NCBI GenBank assembly: GCA_014239225.1
Contig: JAAZZI010000014.1
Location: 1-12,491 of the forward strand
Length of the DNA stretch: 12,491 nucleotides
Reading direction: 5' to 3'
Source: Gammaproteobacteria bacterium
GTDB lineage: Bacteria > Pseudomonadota > Gammaproteobacteria > Eutrophobiales > Eutrophobiaceae
Positions 1 to 6,213 of the stretch are shown piece after piece; within the stretch, counting starts at the first letter, position 1, and every line of letters starts with the position of its first letter. The position numbers and the translations under genes are program-made. A model generated the notes under the pieces. The model saw only the letters and a list, made by a program, of their open reading frames with translations, did no database searches and was not told the DNA's origin.

Positions 1-413
1 GCTAGTTCCATTAGCGTAAAAATATGATCTTCATGACCATGTACTCCCCCCGCAGAAAGCAAGCCAAGTAAGTGAACAGCTTTGTTATTCTTTGACGCGT
101 GATTGAATGCAGTATTCAGGGTTTTATTGTCGTCGAATGTTCCATCCTTTATAGCGCGTGTAATGCGTGTAAATTCTTGGTCAACGACACGCCCTGCGCC
201 AATATTCATATGACCCACCTCAGAGTTACCCATTTGAGAGGCAGGTAATCCAACATCAAGACCTGATGCGTTTATAAGTGTATGAGGGCACTCATTCCAG
301 ATTCGGTCCCAAACCGGTTTATTTGCAGAATATATCGCATTGTAGTCAGTGTTATCGGTATGACCCCAGCCATCAAGGATTATTAAAATAGTAGGTTTAT
401 GAACTAATTGCAT
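1..413 (-). CDS. gpmI: 2,3-bisphosphoglycerate-independent phosphoglycerate mutase, N-terminal part (cut by left edge)
   Basis: Cofactor-independent phosphoglycerate mutase interconverts 3- and 2-phosphoglycerate in cytosolic glycolysis and gluconeogenesis through a phosphoserine intermediate that needs two Mn2+ ions. The reading frame begins at the ATG complementary to 411-413 and stays open for 137 codons to the left edge; the family is about 510 residues, so roughly a quarter is visible. Motifs seen: ILDGWG with metal ligand D14; MGNSEVGHMNIGAGR with the phosphorylated serine S64; and a GGVHGHEDH stretch at 122-130 with substrate-binding H125. These leave little doubt about the family. No good Shine-Dalgarno sequence precedes the ATG. 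It is divergent from the rhodanese-secB-gpsA operon across a 285 bp region. The metal-binding C-terminal part of the phosphatase domain lies outside the window, so intactness cannot be judged. Confidence 0.96.
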   Translation of the reverse strand, partial: MQLVHKPTILIILDGWGHTDNTDYNAIYSANKPVWDRIWNECPHTLINASGLDVGLPASQMGNSEVGHMNIGAGRVVDQEFTRITRAIKDGTFDDNKTLNTAFNHASKNNKAVHLLGLLSAGGVHGHEDHIFTLMEL

Positions 414-425
414 CGTAAATATTGA

Positions 426-438
426 CTATCATTGATAG
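426..438. repeat. Short inverted repeat in the gpmI leader
   Basis: CTATC at 426-430 and GATAG at 434-438 are exact inverse complements around a 3-base centre. The site lies 13 bp upstream of the gpmI start and would fall in its 5' untranslated leader. It could be a small hairpin or an operator half-site pair, or simply chance in AT-rich DNA. Function is not established. Confidence 0.3.
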
Positions 439-452
439 AAATGATGAAAAAA

Positions 453-465
453 TTGAATTATTCAA
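453..465. repeat. 13-bp perfect palindrome in the gpmI/rhodanese intergenic region
   Basis: TTGAATTATTCAA reads as 6-bp arms around a single central T. It shares the TTGA...TCAA outline with the inverted repeat at 542-556, although the spacing differs (5 versus 3 bases). The pair could be binding sites for one dimeric regulator. The AT-rich composition makes chance a serious alternative. Confidence 0.3.
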
Positions 466-470
466 AGTTT

Positions 471-491
471 TTTGCAATTTTAATCTGCAAA
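471..491. repeat. Inverted repeat TTTGCA-N9-TGCAAA
   Basis: TTTGCA at 471-476 and TGCAAA at 486-491 are exact inverse complements separated by 9 bases. This could form a short hairpin in the gpmI leader or be a protein-binding dyad. There is no T-run placement that would make it a convincing terminator. Only the sequence symmetry is seen; a role is inference. Confidence 0.3.
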
Positions 492-541
492 TAAATATAA
501 AATTGAGGTCGTCGGTTAATTTAAGTCAATATCCTGTTAGA

Positions 542-556
542 CTTTGAGTTTCAAAG
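542..556. repeat. Inverted repeat CTTTGA-GTT-TCAAAG
   Basis: Perfect 6-bp arms (542-547 and 551-556) flank a 3-base centre, close to the middle of the divergent region. The spacing and size would suit a dimeric helix-turn-helix repressor operator. No known consensus was matched by eye. Confidence 0.33.
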
Positions 557-624
557 ACTTTATACGAATATTAACATGAAAATATTGAATACAACACGTT
601 AAATCAGGTAGCTATTTACCGTAT

Positions 625-654
625 TTCAATGGTTTTTTCATCACAAGATATAAC
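625..654 (+). promoter_or_regulatory. Possible sigma-70 promoter for the rhodanese-secB-gpsA operon
   Basis: A weak -35 (TTCAAT, 625-630) and a good -10 (TATAAC, 649-654) are separated by 18 bp, 44 bp upstream of the ATG at 699. An overlapping -10 alternative is TATTAT at 656-661. The call rests on position and the -10 match alone. In DNA this AT-rich such matches arise easily. Confidence 0.25.
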
Positions 655-698
655 GTATTATTTGTCTCTATTTAAACTAACAATAAGAGAATAACTAA

Positions 699-1139
699 AT
701 GGAAAAGTTCCCCATATTCGTTCTAAATCACCCCTATCTATTTTCATTGCTTTTTGTAATTTTGACTTTGTTAATATGGAATATTTTTGGCGGTATTGTT
801 GGCGGTGTTAAGATATTGACCACAGATGAAGCTACACAACTTATTAATCGTGAAAACGCAGAAGTAGTCGATATTCGTAGTCAAAAAGAATTTGAGAACG
901 GACACATTATTAATGCTAAAAATATCAGTTTGCAAGAATTACCTGAGAAATTTAATAAGTTAAGAAAAGACAGTAGTAAAGGAATTATTTTTTATTGTAC
1001 TAATGGCAGCCTTTCATTGAAAGAAGCGCAAAAACTAATGAGACAGGGCGAAGAAATGATCTATTGTTTAAAAGGAGGTGTTACATCATGGCAAAACGCA
1101 AATTTACCTTTAACCAAAGGTCTCAAAAGTAATTCATAA
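699..1139 (+). CDS. yibN: Membrane-anchored rhodanese-like protein (YibN type)
   Basis: A 146-residue protein with one N-terminal transmembrane helix (about 13-33) followed by a single rhodanese domain (about 38-138), the YibN architecture. The domain probably faces the cytoplasm. Rhodanese domains carry sulfur as a cysteine persulfide; the specific acceptor of YibN is not firmly known. The sequence shows the VVDIR motif at 56-60, E64 and GH at 68-69 of the CH2A-like region, and the active-site loop C100-T-N-G-S-L-S106. The cysteine is present, but the arginine common near the end of this loop (CxxGxRS) is leucine here. The ATG at 699 is preceded by AAGAGA at 685-690. It is the first gene of an operon with secB and gpsA, where YibN also sits in E. 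coli (there with grxC between). Confidence 0.9.
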   Translation: MEKFPIFVLNHPYLFSLLFVILTLLIWNIFGGIVGGVKILTTDEATQLINRENAEVVDIRSQKEFENGHIINAKNISLQELPEKFNKLRKDSSKGIIFYCTNGSLSLKEAQKLMRQGEEMIYCLKGGVTSWQNANLPLTKGLKSNS

Positions 1140-1179
1140 TTTTTTAAATAATATTATATATTAGATAAGGTAAGTATTT

Positions 1180-1659
1180 ATGGCTGAAAAAAAAGACAAA
1201 ATTGATGAAAAAAAAGACACACAATTCTCAATTCAAAAGATTTATATAAAAGATATATCTTTTGAGACGCCAAATTCACCTGATACATTTAAGATGGAGT
1301 GGAAGCCGGTTGTAGACATGCATATAACGAATGAAGCTACCCCATTAGGTGAGGACCTTTTTGATGTAGTATTATCAGTTACTATAACAGTAAAGATAGA
1401 TGATAAAATAGTATACTTAGTTGAGATCAATCAAGCTGGTATTTTCTTAATAAAAAATATACCAGGGGATGTGCTCGGCCATATGCTAGCAACATCTTGT
1501 GCAAATATTTTATTTCCATTTGCTCGTGAGGCGATTTCAGATATCGTTACAAGAGGAGGATTTCCTCAGCTGTTAGTTTCTCCAGTAAATTTTGATGCAT
1601 TGTATGAACAACAAAAGAAACAAGCCGCAGAGCAGGCAAAGCAAAATACAACTCATTAA
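1180..1659 (+). CDS. secB: Protein-export chaperone SecB
   Basis: SecB is a cytosolic homotetrameric chaperone that keeps precursor proteins unfolded and hands them to SecA for Sec-dependent export. The 159-residue product matches the family length and carries its signatures: the N-terminal FSIQKIYIKDISFE strand (16-29), the NQAGIF segment (84-89), CANILFPFAREAISD (107-121) and the VTRGGFPQL...PVNFDALY C-terminal block (123-142). A lysine- and aspartate-rich start (residues 3-13) and a glutamine- and lysine-rich tail are the variable ends. AAGG at 1167-1170 lies 9 bases before the ATG. Gaps are 40 bp after the rhodanese gene and 13 bp before gpsA, so cotranscription is likely. No grxC lies in the 40 bp upstream, unlike E. 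coli. Confidence 0.97.
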   Translation: MAEKKDKIDEKKDTQFSIQKIYIKDISFETPNSPDTFKMEWKPVVDMHITNEATPLGEDLFDVVLSVTITVKIDDKIVYLVEINQAGIFLIKNIPGDVLGHMLATSCANILFPFAREAISDIVTRGGFPQLLVSPVNFDALYEQQKKQAAEQAKQNTTH

Positions 1660-1672
1660 ATAGGAATAAAAA

Positions 1673-2665
1673 ATGACGTCACAACCAGTATTAGTGCAAG
1701 GCGCTGGGTCCTGGGGGACAGCATTAGCTTTAGTTTTAGCACGCAATCATCACCAAGTTTATCTTTGGGACATTAACCTCGAGATGATAAGGGAAATAAA
1801 ATTAGTTCGATATAACAGAAAATATTTGCCTGAAATTAAGATACCTAAAAATGTTTTTCCAATTGAAGAGATTAAAGAAGTTCCGGTCGAAATAAAGAAA
1901 ATAATTAGTGCAGTGCCCTGTCATGCGCTTCGAAGTAGTTTAAATTTTTTAAAGCCATTATCTATAGATAGTATATGTATAGCTTGTAAGGGATTTGAGC
2001 CAGACACGCAAAAACTAAATCATAAAGTTATTGAGGAAGAAATTAATAATTGCTCCATTGCAGTCCTTTCCGGACCATCTTTTGCTAAAGAAGTAGCATC
2101 AGGGCTACCAACAGCGATAACTATAGCATCAAAAGATATAAAAATTGCGCAAGATTTTTCAAGCCTTTTCCATTCAGATATTTTTAGGACTTATGTACAT
2201 TCTGATTATATTGGTGTTCAAATTGCCGGCGCCGTAAAAAACGTGATGGCTATTGCAGCAGGTATTTCAGATGGATTAGGTTTTGGTAGTAACGCCAGAT
2301 CTGCACTAATTACACGTGGACTAGCAGAAATAATTCGATTAGGTACATCGATAGGGGCTAAACAAGAAACCTTTTTGGGGCTAGCAGGTCTTGGTGATTT
2401 AATTCTAACTTGCACTGATAATCAATCTCGTAATCGACAGCTTGGACTATTGTTAGCTGAGGGATTATCTGTTAAGCAAGCCTGCGAAAAAATTAATCAG
2501 GAAATTGAGGGTTTTAATACTGCAAAAGAAGTTGGGGTGTTGGCAAAAAAAAATAAAATAGAAATGCCAATAACCGAACAAGTTATTAATGTTATAGAAT
2601 CTAAATGCTCAGCAAAAGATGCAGTGAAAAATCTATTAAATCGAGAACAGAAAATTGAGGCTTAA
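1673..2665 (+). CDS. gpsA: Glycerol-3-phosphate dehydrogenase [NAD(P)+]
   Basis: GpsA reduces dihydroxyacetone phosphate to sn-glycerol 3-phosphate with NAD(P)H, supplying the backbone for phospholipids. The 330-residue length is typical. It has the N-terminal dinucleotide-binding GAGSWGTA (10-17), ACKGFE around K106, the LSGPSFAKE block (132-140), GAVKN with catalytic lysine K189, GLGFGSNARSALITRG (201-216), and the C-terminal GLGDLILTCTDNQSRNRQLG region with R254. AGGA at 1662-1665 lies 7 bases before the ATG. It is the last gene of the plus-strand operon and its stop is only 5 bp from the stop of the convergent trmL. In E. coli cysE follows gpsA before trmL; here cysE is absent. Confidence 0.97.
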   Translation: MTSQPVLVQGAGSWGTALALVLARNHHQVYLWDINLEMIREIKLVRYNRKYLPEIKIPKNVFPIEEIKEVPVEIKKIISAVPCHALRSSLNFLKPLSIDSICIACKGFEPDTQKLNHKVIEEEINNCSIAVLSGPSFAKEVASGLPTAITIASKDIKIAQDFSSLFHSDIFRTYVHSDYIGVQIAGAVKNVMAIAAGISDGLGFGSNARSALITRGLAEIIRLGTSIGAKQETFLGLAGLGDLILTCTDNQSRNRQLGLLLAEGLSVKQACEKINQEIEGFNTAKEVGVLAKKNKIEMPITEQVINVIESKCSAKDAVKNLLNREQKIEA

Positions 2666-2670
2666 TTTAT

Positions 2671-3144
2671 CTAATATTTTTTATTATCATACTTGAAATT
2701 TATTTGTCTCCAAGCTTCATAGATAATGATACTAGTTGCATTTGATAGATTTAAACTTCTATTATTTTCTACCATAGGAATTTTTAAAATTTTTTCAGTT
2801 TCAAATTTATCCAATATTTTTTGCGGAAGTCCTCTGGTTTCAGGACCAAATATGAAACTATCATTCTTAAAAAAGTTACAATTCGAGTAGTATTTTTCTC
2901 CTTTGGTTGATACAGCATAAAGGGATTTAAAACCATTTTTATCAATATAGTCTTCAAAATTATTATAATGATAAGCGTTTGACCAATCTATATAATCCAA
3001 TCCTGCACGCCGAAGTTCTTTCGCATTCATTTCAAAACCAAGCGGGTGTATTAAGTGCAGTTTTGCTCCTGTATTAGCGCAAAGACGTATAATATTTCCA
3101 GTATTTGGTGGAATTTCCGGCTCAAATAGAACAACATTAAACAT
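2671..3144 (-). CDS. trmL: tRNA (cytidine(34)-2'-O)-methyltransferase TrmL (SPOUT family)
   Basis: TrmL methylates the 2'-O of the wobble nucleotide (C34 or cmnm5U34) in leucine tRNAs, using SAM and acting as a homodimer with a trefoil knot. At 157 residues it equals the E. coli enzyme. All three SPOUT motifs are visible: motif 1 EPEIPPNTGNIIRLCANTG (8-26) with N14 and R20, motif 2 FGPETRGLP (99-107), and motif 3 IPM..NNRSLNLSNATS (122-138) followed by YEAWRQ. There is no clear Shine-Dalgarno sequence upstream of the ATG (3142-3144). The gene is inverted relative to the E. coli gpsA-cysE-trmL order, converging on gpsA and diverging from the dihydroorotate dehydrogenase gene across 35 bp. Its promoter therefore probably lies partly inside the start of that neighbour. 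Confidence 0.96.
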   Translation of the reverse strand: MFNVVLFEPEIPPNTGNIIRLCANTGAKLHLIHPLGFEMNAKELRRAGLDYIDWSNAYHYNNFEDYIDKNGFKSLYAVSTKGEKYYSNCNFFKNDSFIFGPETRGLPQKILDKFETEKILKIPMVENNRSLNLSNATSIIIYEAWRQINFKYDNKKY

Positions 3145-3179
3145 AAGCTAATTTTATATCTCAAAAAATAATATCCAAT

Positions 3180-4139
3180 ATGACAAAAATGTCTCTAAAT
3201 GTGAAACAAAAGAAAAAACTTAATATTGAATTTTGTGGGTTACAATTTAATACCCCGCTAGTTTTATTGTCTGGTTGTGTTGGTTTTGGCGAAGAATATA
3301 CACGCATTAACGGGTTTTCTAATACTGATGTTGGCGCAATATGTTTGAAGGGAACTACTCTTGAGTCTCGTTTAGGTAATTCTCCTCATAGAATCGCTGA
3401 AACTTATTTGGGCATGTTAAACGCAATAGGCTTACAAAACCCTGGCTCAAAAGTAGTCGTTGATGAATATTTACCACATCTTGATTTTGAGGAGACGTGT
3501 TTTATAGCAAATTTATCAGGTTCAACTATCGAAGAATATGAGGAAATAACACGAATATTCGATGATTCTCCAATAAATGCCATGGAAATTAATATTTCCT
3601 GCCCAAATATTAAAAAAGGCGGAGTAGAATTCGGGAATGACCCTATTATGTCCGCAAAAGTTGTTGAAGCCTGTCGAAGAGCGACAAAAAAACCCTTAAT
3701 AACAAAATTATCTCCTAACCAGACTGACATTGCGGAGAACGCAAAGTGCTGCATTGAATCTGGCACTGATGGTTTTGCCGTTATAAACACAATTACAGGG
3801 ATGGCGATTGATATAGAAAAGCGTGAACCCATTATTGGTAATAATCAAGGAGGATTATCAGGTCCTGCAATTAAACCAATTGCTTTATTAAAAGTACATC
3901 AGGTTTATCAGGTAGCAAAACAACACAACATACCAATAATAGGGCAAGGCGGAATTACTACAATAGAAGACGCAATCGAATTTATTATCGCCGGATCGAC
4001 CGCTATTGGTATTGGCACAGCATTATTTTATGAGCCATTAGTTTGTTCAAGATTAAACGAGGGAATTATAAAGTATTTAGATAAATATAATATTAGTAGT
4101 GTTTCTGATCTAATCGGAACATTACAATTACATGATTAA
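3180..4139 (+). CDS. pyrD: Dihydroorotate dehydrogenase, class 1B-type catalytic subunit
   Basis: A 319-residue FMN-dependent TIM-barrel enzyme that oxidises dihydroorotate to orotate in pyrimidine synthesis. The sequence is class 1, and most like 1B: NISCPNIKKGG (138-148) with the class 1 active-site cysteine C141, followed by FGNDP (151-155), then KLSPN (176-180), NT..GMAID (203-211), GGLSGPAIKPIAL (224-236) and a phosphate-binding GQGGI..IEDA..FI.AG (255-272). There is no N-terminal membrane helix as in the quinone-linked class 2 enzyme usual in Gammaproteobacteria. Class 1B normally pairs with the FAD/[2Fe-2S] subunit PyrK for NAD+ reduction, and no pyrK is in this window. The chosen ATG at 3180 has no Shine-Dalgarno; the ATG at 3189 is an alternative. 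A related flavin enzyme such as a dihydropyrimidine dehydrogenase subunit is less likely. Confidence 0.88.
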   Translation: MTKMSLNVKQKKKLNIEFCGLQFNTPLVLLSGCVGFGEEYTRINGFSNTDVGAICLKGTTLESRLGNSPHRIAETYLGMLNAIGLQNPGSKVVVDEYLPHLDFEETCFIANLSGSTIEEYEEITRIFDDSPINAMEINISCPNIKKGGVEFGNDPIMSAKVVEACRRATKKPLITKLSPNQTDIAENAKCCIESGTDGFAVINTITGMAIDIEKREPIIGNNQGGLSGPAIKPIALLKVHQVYQVAKQHNIPIIGQGGITTIEDAIEFIIAGSTAIGIGTALFYEPLVCSRLNEGIIKYLDKYNISSVSDLIGTLQLHD

Positions 4140-4182
4140 TTTCTTATAAATTTTCAGGTTATACTTTTTGTGAAATAATCAT
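4132..4182. repeat. Inverted repeat spanning the pyrD/methyltransferase convergent junction
   Basis: ATGATTAATTTC (4132-4143) and GAAATAATCAT (4172-4182) are inverse complements with one bulged A and a 28-base loop. The arms cover the last codons of pyrD and of the convergent methyltransferase gene. It could serve as a weak bidirectional stop or RNA-stabilising stem, but it has no GC-rich stem and no clean T-run. A canonical intrinsic terminator is therefore not supported. Confidence 0.25.
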
Positions 4183-4737
4183 TGCCTGATTCCTAAATCC
4201 TCTACTTAAGTTTCCAATCATACCTTCTTCTCTGTAAAAGATTAATTTCCAGTCCTCAAAAAAATCAAGCAACTCATTTTCATTTAATTGATAATTAGGA
4301 TTCTCCGGCCCCGATTTTATAATCCTATCTTTTATAAATGTTTGATAAAAAATTAATCCATTAGGTTTTATTGCGTGGCGTATATGTTTTATTAATTTAC
4401 GATCAAGAAATTTACTGACAACTATAATGTCAAATGTATCTGGTTCGGGAGGTTGTTGTAGTACGTCTCTAATTTCACAATTAATTATAAAATCAAATTC
4501 TTTTGATCGAAGAGATAACTTTTCCAATGCTATTTTTGATATATCCCAGGCTGAAACATTTAATCCATTCATTGCAAGACATATCGCATTTGATCCATAT
4601 CCACAAGCGAGGTCAAGGGCATTACCCTTTACTGGCAAAAGATGCTGATTAAAATAAAGAACTTCTGAGGGAGACGGAGGTCCCTTTATGTTAGAGTCGT
4701 AATATTTATCCCATTTATTTTTAATTTTATTATTCAA
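4159..4737 (-). CDS. Class I SAM-dependent methyltransferase (TehB-like), TTG start
   Basis: A small Rossmann-fold methyltransferase of 192 residues if started at the TTG complementary to 4735-4737. It shows motif I LDLACGYGSNA (41-51), the acidic end of strand 2 in SAWDIS (D65), FDIIVVSKFLDR (102-113) and a KPNGLIFYQTF strand (124-134). The substrate is unknown; the resemblance to TehB-type enzymes does not prove tellurite methylation. The frame is open back to an ATG at 4819-4821, but that start would put 28 residues inside trkH coding sequence. The TTG instead overlaps the trkH stop as TTGA, just before the usual N-terminal KWDKYYDS segment. It is the last gene of the seven-gene minus-strand unit and probably depends on translational coupling to trkH. 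It converges on pyrD with a 19 bp gap. Confidence 0.82.
   Translation of the reverse strand: MNNKIKNKWDKYYDSNIKGPPSPSEVLYFNQHLLPVKGNALDLACGYGSNAICLAMNGLNVSAWDISKIALEKLSLRSKEFDFIINCEIRDVLQQPPEPDTFDIIVVSKFLDRKLIKHIRHAIKPNGLIFYQTFIKDRIIKSGPENPNYQLNENELLDFFEDWKLIFYREEGMIGNLSRGFRNQAMIISQKV
4734..4737 (-). promoter_or_regulatory. TTGA stop/start overlap between trkH and the methyltransferase gene
   Basis: On the minus strand the trkH stop TGA (4736-4734) shares two bases with a TTG start codon (4737-4735). No Shine-Dalgarno is visible inside the end of trkH. Reinitiation by ribosomes finishing trkH is the likely mode. This junction is the reason for choosing the TTG rather than the upstream ATG at 4821. 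Confidence 0.55.
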
Positions 4738-6185
4738 CGTTGCCAAAAAGCTGGAGTAAATAAAACTAGTAATGTAAATATTTCGAGTCGACCCAATAAC
4801 ATAGCAAGACAAAGAATCCATTTAGCGATTTCATTAATTCCATAATAATTTTGACTAACCTCTCCTAAACCTGGCCCAAGATTATTTATGCAAGCGGATA
4901 ACGCTGAAAAAGCCGTTAGAAAGTCGATATCTGTTGCCATTAATACTAATAACAGGAACGCAAATATGATGACGTAAACAGCTAGAAAACCCCATACTGC
5001 TTCAATAATACGTTCTGATATTGGCTTATCTCCAATTTTTATAGTAAAGATAGCGTTTGGGTGAATAAGACGTTTTATTTCTCGTATTCCTTGCTTAAAA
5101 AGTAACAATATTCGAATAACCTTAATACCTCCACATGTAGAACCCGCACAAGCACCAATGAAACATGAGAAAATTAATAGCAGCGGTATAAAGCCCGGCC
5201 AATTTTGAAAGTTAGCTGTTGTAAAACCAGTTGTTGTTGCAATGGAAACAGTTTGAAAGATACTATCTCTAAATACCTCACTTAAGTTTTCATAATTACC
5301 TGCAATTGCATTATAACTAAAACATACAATAGAAATGACTAGTAATATTTTCAAATATGCATGTAGTTCGGCATCATTTAGATATGGTTTTATATTTATA
5401 TTTCGGAATGAAAGAAAATGTAAAGTAAAATTTATCCCAGACGCTAGCATAAAAAATATTGCAACTGACTCAATCAAGCTATTATTAAAATAACCAATAC
5501 TTTGATCATGGGTTGAGAATCCGCCAATTGAAACAGTTGAAAAGCTATGCGCAACGGCATCAAAAAATCCCATTCCTGCTAGGAAATATGAAAATGCGCA
5601 GGCTATAGTCATAGTCAAGTAGACGTACCAAAGAGATTTAGCTGTCTCAGTAATTCTTGGGGTTAGTTTTGTATCTTTAACTGGCCCTGGCGTTTCAGCA
5701 CGATAAAGTTGCATGCCACCAATTCCTAGCATTGGCAGAATTGCGACAGCCAATACAATAATACCCATACCTCCGAGCCATTGTAATTCTTGGCGATAAA
5801 AAAGAATCGATTTTGGTAAATTATCAATTCCTACAATTATTGTAGCTCCGGTTGTTGTGAGTCCAGAAATAGATTCAAATATAGCATCTGTGATAGATAA
5901 ATCGGGAACATTTGATAACAACAGGGGTATGCTTCCTGTTAGTCCTAGACCAACCCAAAATAGAACAACAACAAAGAAACCGTCACGTAATCGTAAATCG
6001 TTTTTAAAATTCTTAACTGGCAACCAAAAGAGTAATCCAATAAAAAGAATAATTACAAATGCAAGTATAAATGGAGTTGCTGAACCATCTTTAGTAAACA
6101 ATGATATTACCAATGGCGGTATCATAGTAAGACTAAATAATGAGAGTAAAATGCCTAATATTCGGAAGATTACTGCAAGCTGCAT
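4734..6185 (-). CDS. trkH: Trk system potassium-uptake channel subunit TrkH
   Basis: Inner-membrane K+ translocating subunit of the Trk system, working with the cytoplasmic RCK protein TrkA. At 483 residues it has the same length as E. coli TrkH. Four pore-loop filters are visible: TTTGA (110-114), STVSIGGFST (216-225), ATTTGFTT (316-323) and NNLGPG (434-439). The four filter glycines are thus present, though not all in identical context. The loop GSTCGGIKVIR (348-358) of the intramembrane gate region and the multiple hydrophobic helices also fit. The ATG at 6183-6185 has AAGAGA a short distance upstream. It lies 28 bp downstream of trkA and overlaps the following methyltransferase gene, so all are probably one transcript. 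Confidence 0.97.
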   Translation of the reverse strand: MQLAVIFRILGILLSLFSLTMIPPLVISLFTKDGSATPFILAFVIILFIGLLFWLPVKNFKNDLRLRDGFFVVVLFWVGLGLTGSIPLLLSNVPDLSITDAIFESISGLTTTGATIIVGIDNLPKSILFYRQELQWLGGMGIIVLAVAILPMLGIGGMQLYRAETPGPVKDTKLTPRITETAKSLWYVYLTMTIACAFSYFLAGMGFFDAVAHSFSTVSIGGFSTHDQSIGYFNNSLIESVAIFFMLASGINFTLHFLSFRNINIKPYLNDAELHAYLKILLVISIVCFSYNAIAGNYENLSEVFRDSIFQTVSIATTTGFTTANFQNWPGFIPLLLIFSCFIGACAGSTCGGIKVIRILLLFKQGIREIKRLIHPNAIFTIKIGDKPISERIIEAVWGFLAVYVIIFAFLLLVLMATDIDFLTAFSALSACINNLGPGLGEVSQNYYGINEIAKWILCLAMLLGRLEIFTLLVLFTPAFWQR

Positions 6186-6213
6186 AGTTATTTTTCTCTT
6201 TTAATTATAATTT

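Noticed and set aside
421..450. Fur-box-like ATGAT/ATTGATAG stretch upstream of gpmI
   Set aside because: Too few matches to the 19-bp Fur consensus, and no iron-related gene adjoins it.
4427..4648. Open plus-strand frame opposite the methyltransferase gene (and similar frames at 1242-1430, 2218-2415, 3404-3832, 5857-6204 and 11053-11289)
   Set aside because: Each lies antisense to a well-recognised gene, gives no recognisable protein family and lacks a supporting ribosome site.
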